Source: Verrucosispora sp. NA02020 (GTDB lineage Bacteria; Actinomycetota; Actinomycetes; Mycobacteriales; Micromonosporaceae). Taken from it: DNA of 64,000 nt. Positions within the stretch are counted from its first letter, which is position 1; every line of letters starts with the position of its first letter. Below, piece after piece: positions 16,205-23,923 of the stretch. The translations under genes were made by a program, and so were the position numbers. The stretch spans positions 6,820,001 through 6,884,000 of the forward strand of contig NZ_CP054923.1 of NCBI RefSeq assembly GCF_013364215.1, read 5' to 3'. A model generated the notes under the pieces. The model saw only the letters and a list, made by a program, of their open reading frames with translations, had not been told where the DNA came from and did not search any database.

Positions 16205-18181
16205 ATGATCACCAGGCTTCTGGTCGCCAACCGGGGCGAGATCGCCCGCCGGATCATCGCCACCTGTCGGGTGCTCGGCGTCGAGACGGTCGCCGTGCAC
16301 TCCGACGCGGACGCCGACGCGCCCTTCGTCACCGAGGCCGATCGGGCGGTACGCCTGCCGGGGAACACGCCCGCCGAGACGTACCTGCGGATCGACCTGA
16401 TCCTGGCGGCGGCCCGGCGGTCCGGCGCGGACGCCGTGCACCCGGGCTACGGTTTCCTCGCCGAGAACGCCGACGTCGCGGCGGCGGTGACCGACGCCGG
16501 GTTGACCTGGGTCGGCCCGTCGGCGAAGGCGATCGCCGCGATGGGCGACAAGCTGGCCGCCAAGGCGTTGCTCGCCGAGGCGGGCGTGCCGATGCTGCCC
16601 TCCTGGACCGACGCCGCCCAGGTCACCGACTTCCCGGTGCTGGTGAAGGCGTCCGCCGGTGGTGGCGGTCGCGGCATGCGGATCGTCCGGGACGCCGACG
16701 GTCTCGCCGAGGCGGTGGCGGGCGCGGGCCGCGAGGCGGCGTCGGCGTTCGGCGACGGCACGGTCTTCATCGAGCGGTACGTCGAGCGGGGCCGCCACGT
16801 CGAGGTGCAGATCGTCGGGGACCGGCACGGCACCGTGCTGGCGCTCGGGGAACGGGACTGTTCGATCCAGCGCCGGCACCAGAAGATCGTCGAGGAGGCT
16901 CCGGCGGTGCTCGCCCCGGAGCTGCGGGACCGGCTGCACGCGGCGGCGGTGGCCGCCGGCCGGGCCGTCGACTACGTCGGCGCGGGCACGGTGGAGTTCC
17001 TGCTCGCCCCGGAGGGCGACTTCCACTTCCTGGAGATGAACACCCGTCTCCAGGTGGAACATCCGGTCACCGAGGCGGTCACCGGGCTGGACCTGGTCCG
17101 GCTGCAACTGCTGGTCGCCGAGGGCGAGCCGCTGCCGCTGACGGTGACGCCGCCGGCCGAGGGCCACGCGATCGAGGTACGGCTCTGCGCCGAGGATCCG
17201 GCCCAGGGTTTCCTGCCGGCCACCGGCACCCTGCACCGGTTCACGGTCCCCGAGGTGGTCGGCGAGTTCGTTCCGACGCGTGGGCTGCGGCTCGACTCGG
17301 GCGTGCGGGACGGCTCGGCGGTGCAGGTGCACTACGACTCGATGCTGGCCAAGGTGATCGCCTGGGCGCCCACCCGCGCCGAGGCGGCCCGTACGCTGGC
17401 CGCCGCGCTGGCGCGGGCCGAGTTGCACGGCGTGGCCACCAACCGGGACCTGCTGGTCCGGGTGCTGCGGAGTCGGGAGTTCGGCGCGACGGAGGTCGAC
17501 ACCGGCTTCCTGGACCGGCATCCCGGGGTCTTCGCCCCGCTGCTGCCGCCCGGCGAGGTGCCCCTGGTCGCGCTCGCCGCCGCGCTCGCCTCCGCGGCGG
17601 CCCGCCGTGCCGCCGCGCCGGTGCTGGCCGGGCTGCCCTCGGGGTGGCGCAACGTGCCCGCCTTCCCGCAAGTCGCCCACTTCTCCGGCCCGGACGGGGA
17701 GGTCGAGGTCCGGTACCGGCTGGACCGCGACGGCGGCATCGCCGAGTGGTCGACGTCGCCGGAGAGCGAGTCGCCGGAGGTCACGCTGGTCGAGGCGGGC
17801 CCGGAACGGGTGGTGCTCGACGTCGACGGGGTGCGCCGGGCGTACCGGGTGCACCTGGTCGGTGCGTCGATCTTCGTGGACGGCCCGGACGGCGCGGCGA
17901 GCCTGACCGAGCTGCCGCGCTTCCCGGCGCCCGGTGCGGAGCTGACCGCCGGGTCGCTGCTCGCCCCGCTGCCCGGGGCGGTGGCCCGGGTCCACGTGGA
18001 GGTCGGCCGGCGGGTGGCCGCCGGTGACCTGCTGCTGACCCTGGAAGCGATGAAGTTGGAACACCCCGTGCTCGCCCCGACCGACGGCGTGGTCACCGAG
18101 CTGCCGGTCGCGGCCGGCGGCCAAGTCGACACGGGTGCGGTGCTGGCCGTGGTCACCCCCACCGAGGAGGCATCGTCATGA
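16205..18181 (+). CDS. Biotin carboxylase/BCCP (alpha) subunit of acyl-CoA carboxylase
   Basis: 658-residue alpha subunit combining biotin carboxylase (about residues 1-450) and a C-terminal biotin carrier domain. It carboxylates biotin with bicarbonate and ATP. Visible: LVANRGEIARRII start, ATP-grasp glycine loop KASAGGGGRGMR, the ERDCSIQRRHQKIVEEAP block, EMNTRLQVEHPVTE, and the biotinyl site EAMKLEHP with Lys617 (AMKL instead of the usual AMKM). The middle BT-like linker is low similarity. It pairs with the carboxyltransferase upstream and its stop overlaps the next dehydrogenase start (ATGA). The A-M-K-L variant should still be biotinylated, since Met/Leu follow Lys in several carriers. 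Confidence 0.9.
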   Translation: MITRLLVANRGEIARRIIATCRVLGVETVAVHSDADADAPFVTEADRAVRLPGNTPAETYLRIDLILAAARRSGADAVHPGYGFLAENADVAAAVTDAGLTWVGPSAKAIAAMGDKLAAKALLAEAGVPMLPSWTDAAQVTDFPVLVKASAGGGGRGMRIVRDADGLAEAVAGAGREAASAFGDGTVFIERYVERGRHVEVQIVGDRHGTVLALGERDCSIQRRHQKIVEEAPAVLAPELRDRLHAAAVAAGRAVDYVGAGTVEFLLAPEGDFHFLEMNTRLQVEHPVTEAVTGLDLVRLQLLVAEGEPLPLTVTPPAEGHAIEVRLCAEDPAQGFLPATGTLHRFTVPEVVGEFVPTRGLRLDSGVRDGSAVQVHYDSMLAKVIAWAPTRAEAARTLAAALARAELHGVATNRDLLVRVLRSREFGATEVDTGFLDRHPGVFAPLLPPGEVPLVALAAALASAAARRAAAPVLAGLPSGWRNVPAFPQVAHFSGPDGEVEVRYRLDRDGGIAEWSTSPESESPEVTLVEAGPERVVLDVDGVRRAYRVHLVGASIFVDGPDGAASLTELPRFPAPGAELTAGSLLAPLPGAVARVHVEVGRRVAAGDLLLTLEAMKLEHPVLAPTDGVVTELPVAAGGQVDTGAVLAVVTPTEEASS

Positions 18182-19356
18182 ACTTCGACCTCAGCCCGGA
18201 ACAGGAGCAGCTCCGCGACGCGGTCCGGTCGCTGGGCCGGCGGTACGGCCACCGCTACTTCGTGGATAAGGCCAAGGCCGGCGAGCACACCACCGAGCTG
18301 TGGCACGAGGCCGGCCGGCTCGGCTACCTCGGCGTCAACATCCCCACCGAGTACGGCGGCGGGGGCGGCGGCATCACCGATCTGGCCATCGTCTGCGAGG
18401 AACTGGCCGCCGCCGGCTGCCCGTTGCTGCTGCTGGTGGTCTCCCCCGCCATCGCGGCCACCATCATCGCCCGGCACGGCACCGAGGACCAGCGCAAACG
18501 CCATCTGCCCGGTCTGGCCGACGGCTCCCAGAAGATCGTCTTCGCGATCACCGAGCCGGAGGCCGGGTCCAACTTCCACCGCCTCGGCACCGTCGCCCGT
18601 CGCGACGGCGACGACTGGGTCCTCTCCGGTCGCAAGTGCTACATCTCCGGCGTCGACGAGGCCGGGCACGTCCTCGTGGTGGCCCGCGCCGGGGACGACA
18701 CCACCACCGACGGTGCCGGGCAGCGGCTGAAGCCGGCCCTGTTCATCGTGCCGACCGACGCGCCCGGGTTGACCCGGTCCAAGCTGGACATGGAGATCCT
18801 CTCCCCGGAGAACCAGTTCCTGCTCTACCTGGACGAGGTCCGGCTGCCCGCCGACGCGCTGGTCGGCGAGTCGCTCGACGCCGGACTGCCGGCGTTGTTC
18901 TCCGGGCTCAACCCGGAACGCATCACCGTCGCCGCGATGGGCGCCGGCACCGGCCGGTACGCCATCGAGCGCGCCTCGGAGTACACCGCGACCCGCACGG
19001 TCTGGGGCGGTCGGACCATCGGCACGCACCAGGGCGTGTCGCATCCCCTGGCCCATGCGGCGGTGCAGGTGGAGCTGGCCCGGTTGATGATCCAGAAGGC
19101 GGCGACGCTCTACGACGCGGGACGTGACCTGGAGGCCGGCATCTCCGCCAACATGGCCAAGTACGCCTCCGGTGAGGCCGCCGCGCTCGCGGTCGACACC
19201 GCCGTGCAGGCGCTCGGCGGTGCCGGCATGACCACCGAGTACGGCGTGGCCACGCTGCTCGGGGCGGTACGGGCCGGTCGTATCGCCCCGGTCAGCCGCG
19301 AGATGATCCTCAACTTCGTCGCCCAGCACGTGCTCGGCCAGGACAAGTCGTACTGA
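18178..19356 (+). CDS. Acyl-CoA dehydrogenase family protein (second copy in operon)
   Basis: 392-residue acyl-CoA dehydrogenase-fold protein. N-terminal helices MNFDLSPEQEQLRDAVRSL, FAITEPEAGSNFHRL and WVLSGRKCYISGVDEAGH are canonical FAD/substrate blocks; QALGGAGMTTEYGVATLLGAVRAGRIAPVSREMIL replaces the usual Y-R-D...YEGT ending, so the classic catalytic Glu is absent. It is divergent from the dehydrogenase at 13313 and probably acts on a different intermediate, for example a longer terpenoid acyl-CoA. ATGA overlap with the carboxylase alpha gene makes it the last gene of the operon. No enoyl-CoA hydratase or HMG-type lyase follows. Confidence 0.83.
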   Translation: MNFDLSPEQEQLRDAVRSLGRRYGHRYFVDKAKAGEHTTELWHEAGRLGYLGVNIPTEYGGGGGGITDLAIVCEELAAAGCPLLLLVVSPAIAATIIARHGTEDQRKRHLPGLADGSQKIVFAITEPEAGSNFHRLGTVARRDGDDWVLSGRKCYISGVDEAGHVLVVARAGDDTTTDGAGQRLKPALFIVPTDAPGLTRSKLDMEILSPENQFLLYLDEVRLPADALVGESLDAGLPALFSGLNPERITVAAMGAGTGRYAIERASEYTATRTVWGGRTIGTHQGVSHPLAHAAVQVELARLMIQKAATLYDAGRDLEAGISANMAKYASGEAAALAVDTAVQALGGAGMTTEYGVATLLGAVRAGRIAPVSREMILNFVAQHVLGQDKSY

Positions 19357-19375
19357 GCCCGGGGCGGGTGGGCGC

Positions 19376-20488
19376 TCACCGGCAGGCGGCGTCCACCCGG
19401 TGCACCGGGCGTACCCGCCGGCCCAGCCCTTCCAGCAGTGAGTCCTCGATGTGGAAGTCGTGGATCCAGAGCCGGTAGCGGGGCAGCTCCTCCTCGGAGG
19501 GGCAGAGCACCTGTTCGCGTACGTGGTCGACGGGCACGTACCGGACGCCGCCCCGGTCCTGGAGGATCACCGTGTGCACGTCGTCGGTGGTCACCACGTG
19601 CCCCCGGATCTCCTCGGTGGCCTCGGCGGAGTCGCCGACGGTGGTCACGGTGAGCGGCAGTACCGGTGTGCTGATCACCGGCAGCGCCGCCCAGACCAGC
19701 ACCACCAGCACGGCGGCCTGACTCAGCGGGGCGAAGGCCCGGAGCACCACCCGGGGCAGCGGCCCGGCGACGAAGATCGCCAGCAGCGGCGGCACCACCA
19801 GCAGCGCGATCGGCAGCGGCTCGGCCTGCCGCCACGCGTCGCGCAGCGTCGGCAGGAGCAGCCACAGGTAGCCCGCGTACGCCGCAGTGATCATCAGGAT
19901 GCGGACCGCCGGGCGCTCGTGCAGCCGGACCGCCGTGAGCCCGAACGCCGCCGCCAGGGTGGGCAGCAGCAGCGGGAGGTACAGCAGCGGCCAGGTGAGC
20001 AGGGCCATCAGGAAGCTCGCCGCGATGAACCAGCTCGGTGTGACGTCCATCCAGCGGGCGAAGAGCGAGCGGCGGGCGGTGGCCTCCCGGCTGGCCGCGA
20101 GCACTCCGCCGAGCGCGAAGACCGCGACCAGCGCGGTGCAGAGCAGGCGGGCCGCCGTGGTGAGGAAGCCGGCCAGCATGTTGACCGGTCCCACGTTCGC
20201 CACCAGCAGCAACGTGGTCTGCAACTCGCCGCCGGCCTCGACGCCGAGGCGGAGCACCGAGAAGATCGCCGGTACGCCGACCACCGCCGTCCAGAACGAC
20301 TGGCTGGACCGCGCTCGGCGCTCGGTCCGGTCCCCGCCGACGTCCGCGGGCCCCTCCGACGTGGCAGGCCCGTCCTGCCTGGCGGGAGCGTCCCGTGGCG
20401 GCACCGCCGGCTCGGAGGGCGTCACCTGGGACGGCACCGGCCGGTCGGCGTCCGGGGCGTTGCCGGTGGTCGCCGCCGGCGTGCTCAT
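19376..20488 (-). CDS. Uncharacterised multi-pass membrane protein with soluble C-terminus
   Basis: I do not recognise the family. The 370-residue protein has a ~90-residue Pro/Ala-rich cytosolic N-terminus, about six to seven hydrophobic helices between roughly residues 65 and 290, then an ~90-residue C-terminal domain ending LGRRVRPVHRVDAACR. The C-terminal part has a VTTDDVHTVILQDRGGVRYVPVDHV segment, possibly a small beta domain. The ATG at 20488 overlaps the stop of the solute-binding lipoprotein gene (ATGA), so the two are made together and may interact. An upstream in-frame extension to 20602 falls inside the neighbour and is rejected. A sensory or channel role is speculation. Confidence 0.65.
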   Translation of the reverse strand: MSTPAATTGNAPDADRPVPSQVTPSEPAVPPRDAPARQDGPATSEGPADVGGDRTERRARSSQSFWTAVVGVPAIFSVLRLGVEAGGELQTTLLLVANVGPVNMLAGFLTTAARLLCTALVAVFALGGVLAASREATARRSLFARWMDVTPSWFIAASFLMALLTWPLLYLPLLLPTLAAAFGLTAVRLHERPAVRILMITAAYAGYLWLLLPTLRDAWRQAEPLPIALLVVPPLLAIFVAGPLPRVVLRAFAPLSQAAVLVVLVWAALPVISTPVLPLTVTTVGDSAEATEEIRGHVVTTDDVHTVILQDRGGVRYVPVDHVREQVLCPSEEELPRYRLWIHDFHIEDSLLEGLGRRVRPVHRVDAACR

Positions 20489-21426
20489 CGGCCCGGCACC
20501 TTGTCGTCGAAGTCGACCAGTCGGGGCACGTCGAGGGGCTGCGGTTGCCGCTTCTCCGTCCGCAGCCACGGACCGAGCGTCCGGTTGTACGCGACCTGCC
20601 ACGGGCTGATCTCCCCGTTGCGACCCTGGCGGTAGCTCTTGTCGAGGAAGTACGCCACCAGGTCGCGCAGCGCGGGGTCGCCGATGGGCACGCCGATGCC
20701 GAGCAGTTCGCTGGTGCCGAAGGGCATGTCGACGATCTCGAACTCCGTCGGATACCGGGCCACGAAGCCGGCGAGGATCGTCTCGTCCGAGCTGACGGCG
20801 TCGTACCGGCCGTCCAGGATGCCCTCGACGCAGTCGCCGACGTCCTTCACCACCACCGCGCGTACCTGGTGCTGTTCCAGCTCCGCCTCGGTGGTGGAGC
20901 CACCGCTGGTGCAGATCTGGAACTTCGGGTTCCGCAGGTCCTCGATGGTCCGGATGGTGTCCCGGTGCCGGCTCGGGACCATCACCTCCTGTGTGGTCAC
21001 CAGGTACGGCCCGGCGAAGCTGACCTCCTTCTTGCGCTCCTCGGTGATGGAGAAGCTGGACACCACCAGGTCGACTATGCCGCCCTGGAGGGCGGGGATC
21101 CGGTCCTCGGTGGAGACCGACACGAACTCGATCCGCTGGTCGCCCTCGAAGCCGAGCGAGGCGGCGACGTAGCGGGCGATCTCGACGTCGAAGCCGACGT
21201 GTCCGCCGTCGCGTACGTCGCCCATCAGCGGCTCGTTGACCGCCACACCGATCCGCAGCACGTTCTGTTCCCAGACGTGCGACTCGCGGAGCTTCTCCTG
21301 CACCGAGGGCAGTTCCGGCTCCTTCTGACTGTCACAACCGGCCGCTGCGCCCAGGAACAGCGTCAGGGCGACCGCGAGGGTGGTGGCCACCGAGCGGAAC
21401 CGGGTGGTGGAGAACCGACTGACCAT
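20485..21426 (-). CDS. Glutamate/polar amino-acid-binding lipoprotein (family 3 solute-binding protein)
   Basis: Extracellular solute-binding protein, 313 residues, with lipobox AAAGC (Cys31). Family 3 features: LRIGVAVNEPLMG, GFDVEIARYVAASLGF, DLVVSSFSITEERKKEVSFAGPY, the ICTSGGST ligand-binding segment and YDAVSSDETILAG. Such proteins deliver glutamate, glutamine or aspartate to an ABC importer. No permease or ATPase gene is nearby; the only partner is the membrane protein with which it overlaps by 4 bp. That resembles GlnH-type sensors more than a transporter, though the membrane partner does not look like GlnX. Nested inverted repeats just upstream suggest local regulation. Confidence 0.8.
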   Translation of the reverse strand: MVSRFSTTRFRSVATTLAVALTLFLGAAAGCDSQKEPELPSVQEKLRESHVWEQNVLRIGVAVNEPLMGDVRDGGHVGFDVEIARYVAASLGFEGDQRIEFVSVSTEDRIPALQGGIVDLVVSSFSITEERKKEVSFAGPYLVTTQEVMVPSRHRDTIRTIEDLRNPKFQICTSGGSTTEAELEQHQVRAVVVKDVGDCVEGILDGRYDAVSSDETILAGFVARYPTEFEIVDMPFGTSELLGIGVPIGDPALRDLVAYFLDKSYRQGRNGEISPWQVAYNRTLGPWLRTEKRQPQPLDVPRLVDFDDKVPGR

Positions 21427-21433
21427 GGATCAC

Positions 21434-21475
21434 CTCGCTACCTTCCGAAGTTGTCATGACACTGAAAGTAGCGAG
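21434..21475. promoter_or_regulatory. Nested inverted repeats upstream of the solute-binding protein gene
   Basis: Perfect 8-bp arms CTCGCTAC (21434-21441) and GTAGCGAG (21468-21475) enclose a separate perfect 10-bp palindrome TGTCATGACA (21452-21461). They lie 8-49 bp ahead of the start codon. Either could be an operator; a 5'-UTR hairpin is the alternative. Confidence 0.5.
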
Positions 21476-21508
21476 TGTCTGCCAGTCGGTACCGTCGTGA
21501 AACGCACC

Positions 21509-21544
21509 GGGGTGCGGCGGGCATCCGACTGCCCGCCGCACCCC
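21509..21544 (-). terminator. Hairpin terminator of the Tap-like hydrolase gene
   Basis: Perfect 15-bp GC-rich stem (21509-21523 with 21530-21544) and a 6-nt TCCGAC loop, 17 bp past the stop of the hydrolase gene on the minus strand. No U-tract. Confidence 0.78.
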
Positions 21545-21561
21545 GAGGGTGTGTCGCGACC

Positions 21562-23364
21562 TCAGCGCGCCGTCAGCGCGCCGATCCCCGGCATCGGCAC
21601 GACCACCGGCGGGAGCTGCTTGGGCGCACCGCGGCGCGGTGCACCCTTGGCCGCAAGGTCCTCCTTGGAGGTGTCGACCCGGGCGCCTGCCGCCGACTCC
21701 GGCAGTTCCTCGAACGGCTGGATGTCGCCGTGGCAGACGGTGCCCTTCTTCGGCAGCGTCAACCGCAGCAGGTAGGCGTCGATGGCGCCGGTCGCGCAGG
21801 CCGAGGTGCCGTACGCGGTGTGACCCCAGTTGTCGCTGGAGAGCAGGCGGCTGTTCGGCAGCAGCTTCGCGGAGGCGACAGCGCCGTTGTAGTTGGTCGC
21901 CGGGTCCCAGTGGTTGCCGACGACCAGGACCGGGTTGACGGTCCGCCGGTCGAACGGGCCGGTGAAGCGGTCCTCGTCCCGCACCGTCCAGGTGTCCCGG
22001 GCACAGGGTGCGGTGACCCAGGTCCAGTACCGACCGAAGTACGGGTCGCGCTTGTCGGCCTTGGCGGCCCGAGCCGCCCAGGAGGCCGGGTCCTTCGGGT
22101 GGTTGGCGTCGGTGCAGTCCACCCCGAGGAAGGTCTCCAGCCCGTTCTCGTACGGGAAGTCGTAGGCGCGTGCCTGCTCCCGTGCCTTCTCGGCCCGCTG
22201 GAGCAGCGAGGTACGTGCCTGCGTCCGTGACGCGGTCGCCGCCGACGGGTCGGTCAGGACCAACAGCTCCTGGGTGAGGTAGGCGACGTCCAGGTAGCCG
22301 AACGGGCCGTAGAGGGAGCCCGCGATGATGGCGACGAAGTCGGCGTAGGTGAAGGTGTACTCGCCCAGGTCCGGGTCCTCCAGCACCAGCGGCGTGGCCT
22401 TGAGTCGCTTCGCCACCAGCTCGAACAGCGCGGCCGGGTCACCCGAGGCCAGCGGGCAGGCGTCCACCCCGGCGGTCTTGCAGCGCTTGAGGATCTCGCG
22501 GAGCGCCAGGTACGCGCCCTGCGCGCTGCGCATCCGGTCCTCCTGGCCCAGGTTGCCGGCGGCGCCCGCGCCTAACCACGCGGTCGGGTCCAGTACGCCG
22601 TCGATCGCCAGGGCGCGCACCCGGTCCGGGAACATGTTCGCGTAGTACTGCCCGAGCACGCTGCCGTAGCTGAAGCCCACGTAGGACAGCAACTTGTCGC
22701 CGACCGCCCGCCGCAGCACGTCCATGTCGCGGGCGACCTCGGCGGTCGACATCGCGCCACTGAGCGGCTTACCGGTGGTCGAACAGCCCTTGCCGATCCG
22801 GATCGCGGCGGCGACGTACGCCTTCTCCTCGGCCTTCGTGTACGGGAAGGCGACGTTCGCCCCCTCGTACGCCCGGGTCTGGTCCTTCACCGACCGGAAA
22901 CACCGGAGCTGCTCGCCGGAGCCCACCCCGCGCGGGTCCACGCCGACGATGTCGAACCGGTCGAGCACGTCGTCACCGAAGACGTACGGCGCGGCGAGGG
23001 CGAAGCTGGTGCTCGAACCACCGGGGCCACCCGGGTTCACGAAGAGGCTGCCGATCTTGCGCTTCTGGTCCCGCGCCTTGACCCGCAGCACCGCGATCTC
23101 GGTCGTCGCACCCCTCGGCTGGTCGTAGTCCAGCGGCAGGTCGACGGTGGCGCACTCGGCGTAGTCGTAGCACTCGTACCAGTCCAGCTTGGGCGTGGGC
23201 ACACGGTCGACGCGCAGCCGCTCCAGCGGGCTGGTGCGGTGCGAGACCGTGGCGGTGCCCCCGCCGATCGTGGTGGGTGCGGCGCTGGCGGGCACGACCG
23301 CCGCTCCGGCGAGGAGCGCGCCGATCAGCCCGGCGGCGGCGAGGTTCCGGATTGGTCGTGGCAT
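21562..23364 (-). CDS. Secreted alpha/beta hydrolase, tripeptidyl aminopeptidase (Tap/SlpD) family
   Basis: Secreted serine peptidase or esterase of the Streptomyces Tap/SlpD/E type, 600 residues. Signal peptide ends near VVPASAAP. Nucleophile elbow GFSYGS (Ser about 212), oxyanion segment NPGGPGGSS, and TAP-like C-terminal domain with NPVLVVGNHWDPATNY (acid) and SSDNWGHTAYG (His). Several cysteines suggest disulfides. ATG 23364 is preferred over a GTG 30 bp upstream because GGAAGG precedes it and the signal peptide begins at MPRPIRN. It is transcribed alone and ends in a strong hairpin. Family members release N-terminal tripeptides from secreted proteins; substrate here is not known. Confidence 0.87.
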   Translation of the reverse strand: MPRPIRNLAAAGLIGALLAGAAVVPASAAPTTIGGGTATVSHRTSPLERLRVDRVPTPKLDWYECYDYAECATVDLPLDYDQPRGATTEIAVLRVKARDQKRKIGSLFVNPGGPGGSSTSFALAAPYVFGDDVLDRFDIVGVDPRGVGSGEQLRCFRSVKDQTRAYEGANVAFPYTKAEEKAYVAAAIRIGKGCSTTGKPLSGAMSTAEVARDMDVLRRAVGDKLLSYVGFSYGSVLGQYYANMFPDRVRALAIDGVLDPTAWLGAGAAGNLGQEDRMRSAQGAYLALREILKRCKTAGVDACPLASGDPAALFELVAKRLKATPLVLEDPDLGEYTFTYADFVAIIAGSLYGPFGYLDVAYLTQELLVLTDPSAATASRTQARTSLLQRAEKAREQARAYDFPYENGLETFLGVDCTDANHPKDPASWAARAAKADKRDPYFGRYWTWVTAPCARDTWTVRDEDRFTGPFDRRTVNPVLVVGNHWDPATNYNGAVASAKLLPNSRLLSSDNWGHTAYGTSACATGAIDAYLLRLTLPKKGTVCHGDIQPFEELPESAAGARVDTSKEDLAAKGAPRRGAPKQLPPVVVPMPGIGALTAR

Positions 23365-23553
23365 GTGGACGCCTTCCGGTGGGAGACGGGACACGTCGAG
23401 TCGGGCTCGACCTCCGTCACTCTAGAGACGTCGGACGATGCATGCGGTCCGATGAACAGCAACATGTCCGACAATGCAGGCGTCAAGGTCGTGCTTTCGG
23501 CATCCCGTAAGGTGGAGTTGTCAGATGTTACGCAGGCGCTCGACCGTCTGCTG

Positions 23554-23581
23554 TTGACAGATCGGCAATCTCCGACATTCT
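23554..23581 (+). promoter_or_regulatory. Consensus-like promoter of the small membrane protein gene
   Basis: -35 TTGACA (23554-23559), 16-bp spacer, -10 CATTCT (23576-23581). Predicted transcription start is at or next to the GTG start codon at 23588, implying a leaderless transcript. Confidence 0.5.
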
Positions 23582-23587
23582 GGACGC

Positions 23588-23917
23588 GTGAGACGCATCC
23601 CCGGACCTGACGCGCGCACCGTGGCGGTGCTCGCCGCACTCGGATCGCTGTGGCTGCTGGTGGCACTGATCGTCGGGCCCCGGCAGGACCTGCTGGGGGT
23701 CGCGATGGCCCTGGGCTGCGTCCTGCTCGCCATCGTCACCGGGGTGGCGGTCACCGCCGCCCGGCAGGCCGCCCCGGTCGACACGCCACCTCCACCCCCA
23801 CCGGTCCACCCGATGGCACAGGCGCCCGGCATCGACGCGGACACCCTGGAGACGCTCGGCGACCGGGAAGCCGTCCGGGCGATGCGGGACCGCTACCGCC
23901 GCGACGCGAGCCACTGA
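23588..23917 (+). CDS. Small two-helix membrane protein, hypothetical
   Basis: 109-residue protein with two hydrophobic helices (about residues 11-30 and 35-56), a proline run (TPPPPPPVHP, about 66-75) and a charged tail ending REAVRAMRDRYRRDASH. No recognised domain. The GTG start lies directly at the expected transcription start of a good promoter. It is divergent from the hydrolase gene and convergent with the kinase gene, with 6 bp between stops. Codon usage is normal for the region and the reading frame is uninterrupted, which supports a real gene. Confidence 0.65.
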   Translation: MRRIPGPDARTVAVLAALGSLWLLVALIVGPRQDLLGVAMALGCVLLAIVTGVAVTAARQAAPVDTPPPPPPVHPMAQAPGIDADTLETLGDREAVRAMRDRYRRDASH

Positions 23918-23923
23918 CCCCGG

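Noticed and set aside
19376..21426. GlnX-GlnH-PknG aspartate-sensing operon
   Set aside because: The binding protein fits, but the membrane partner has clustered helices rather than GlnX's large outer loop, and no PknG-type kinase adjoins.
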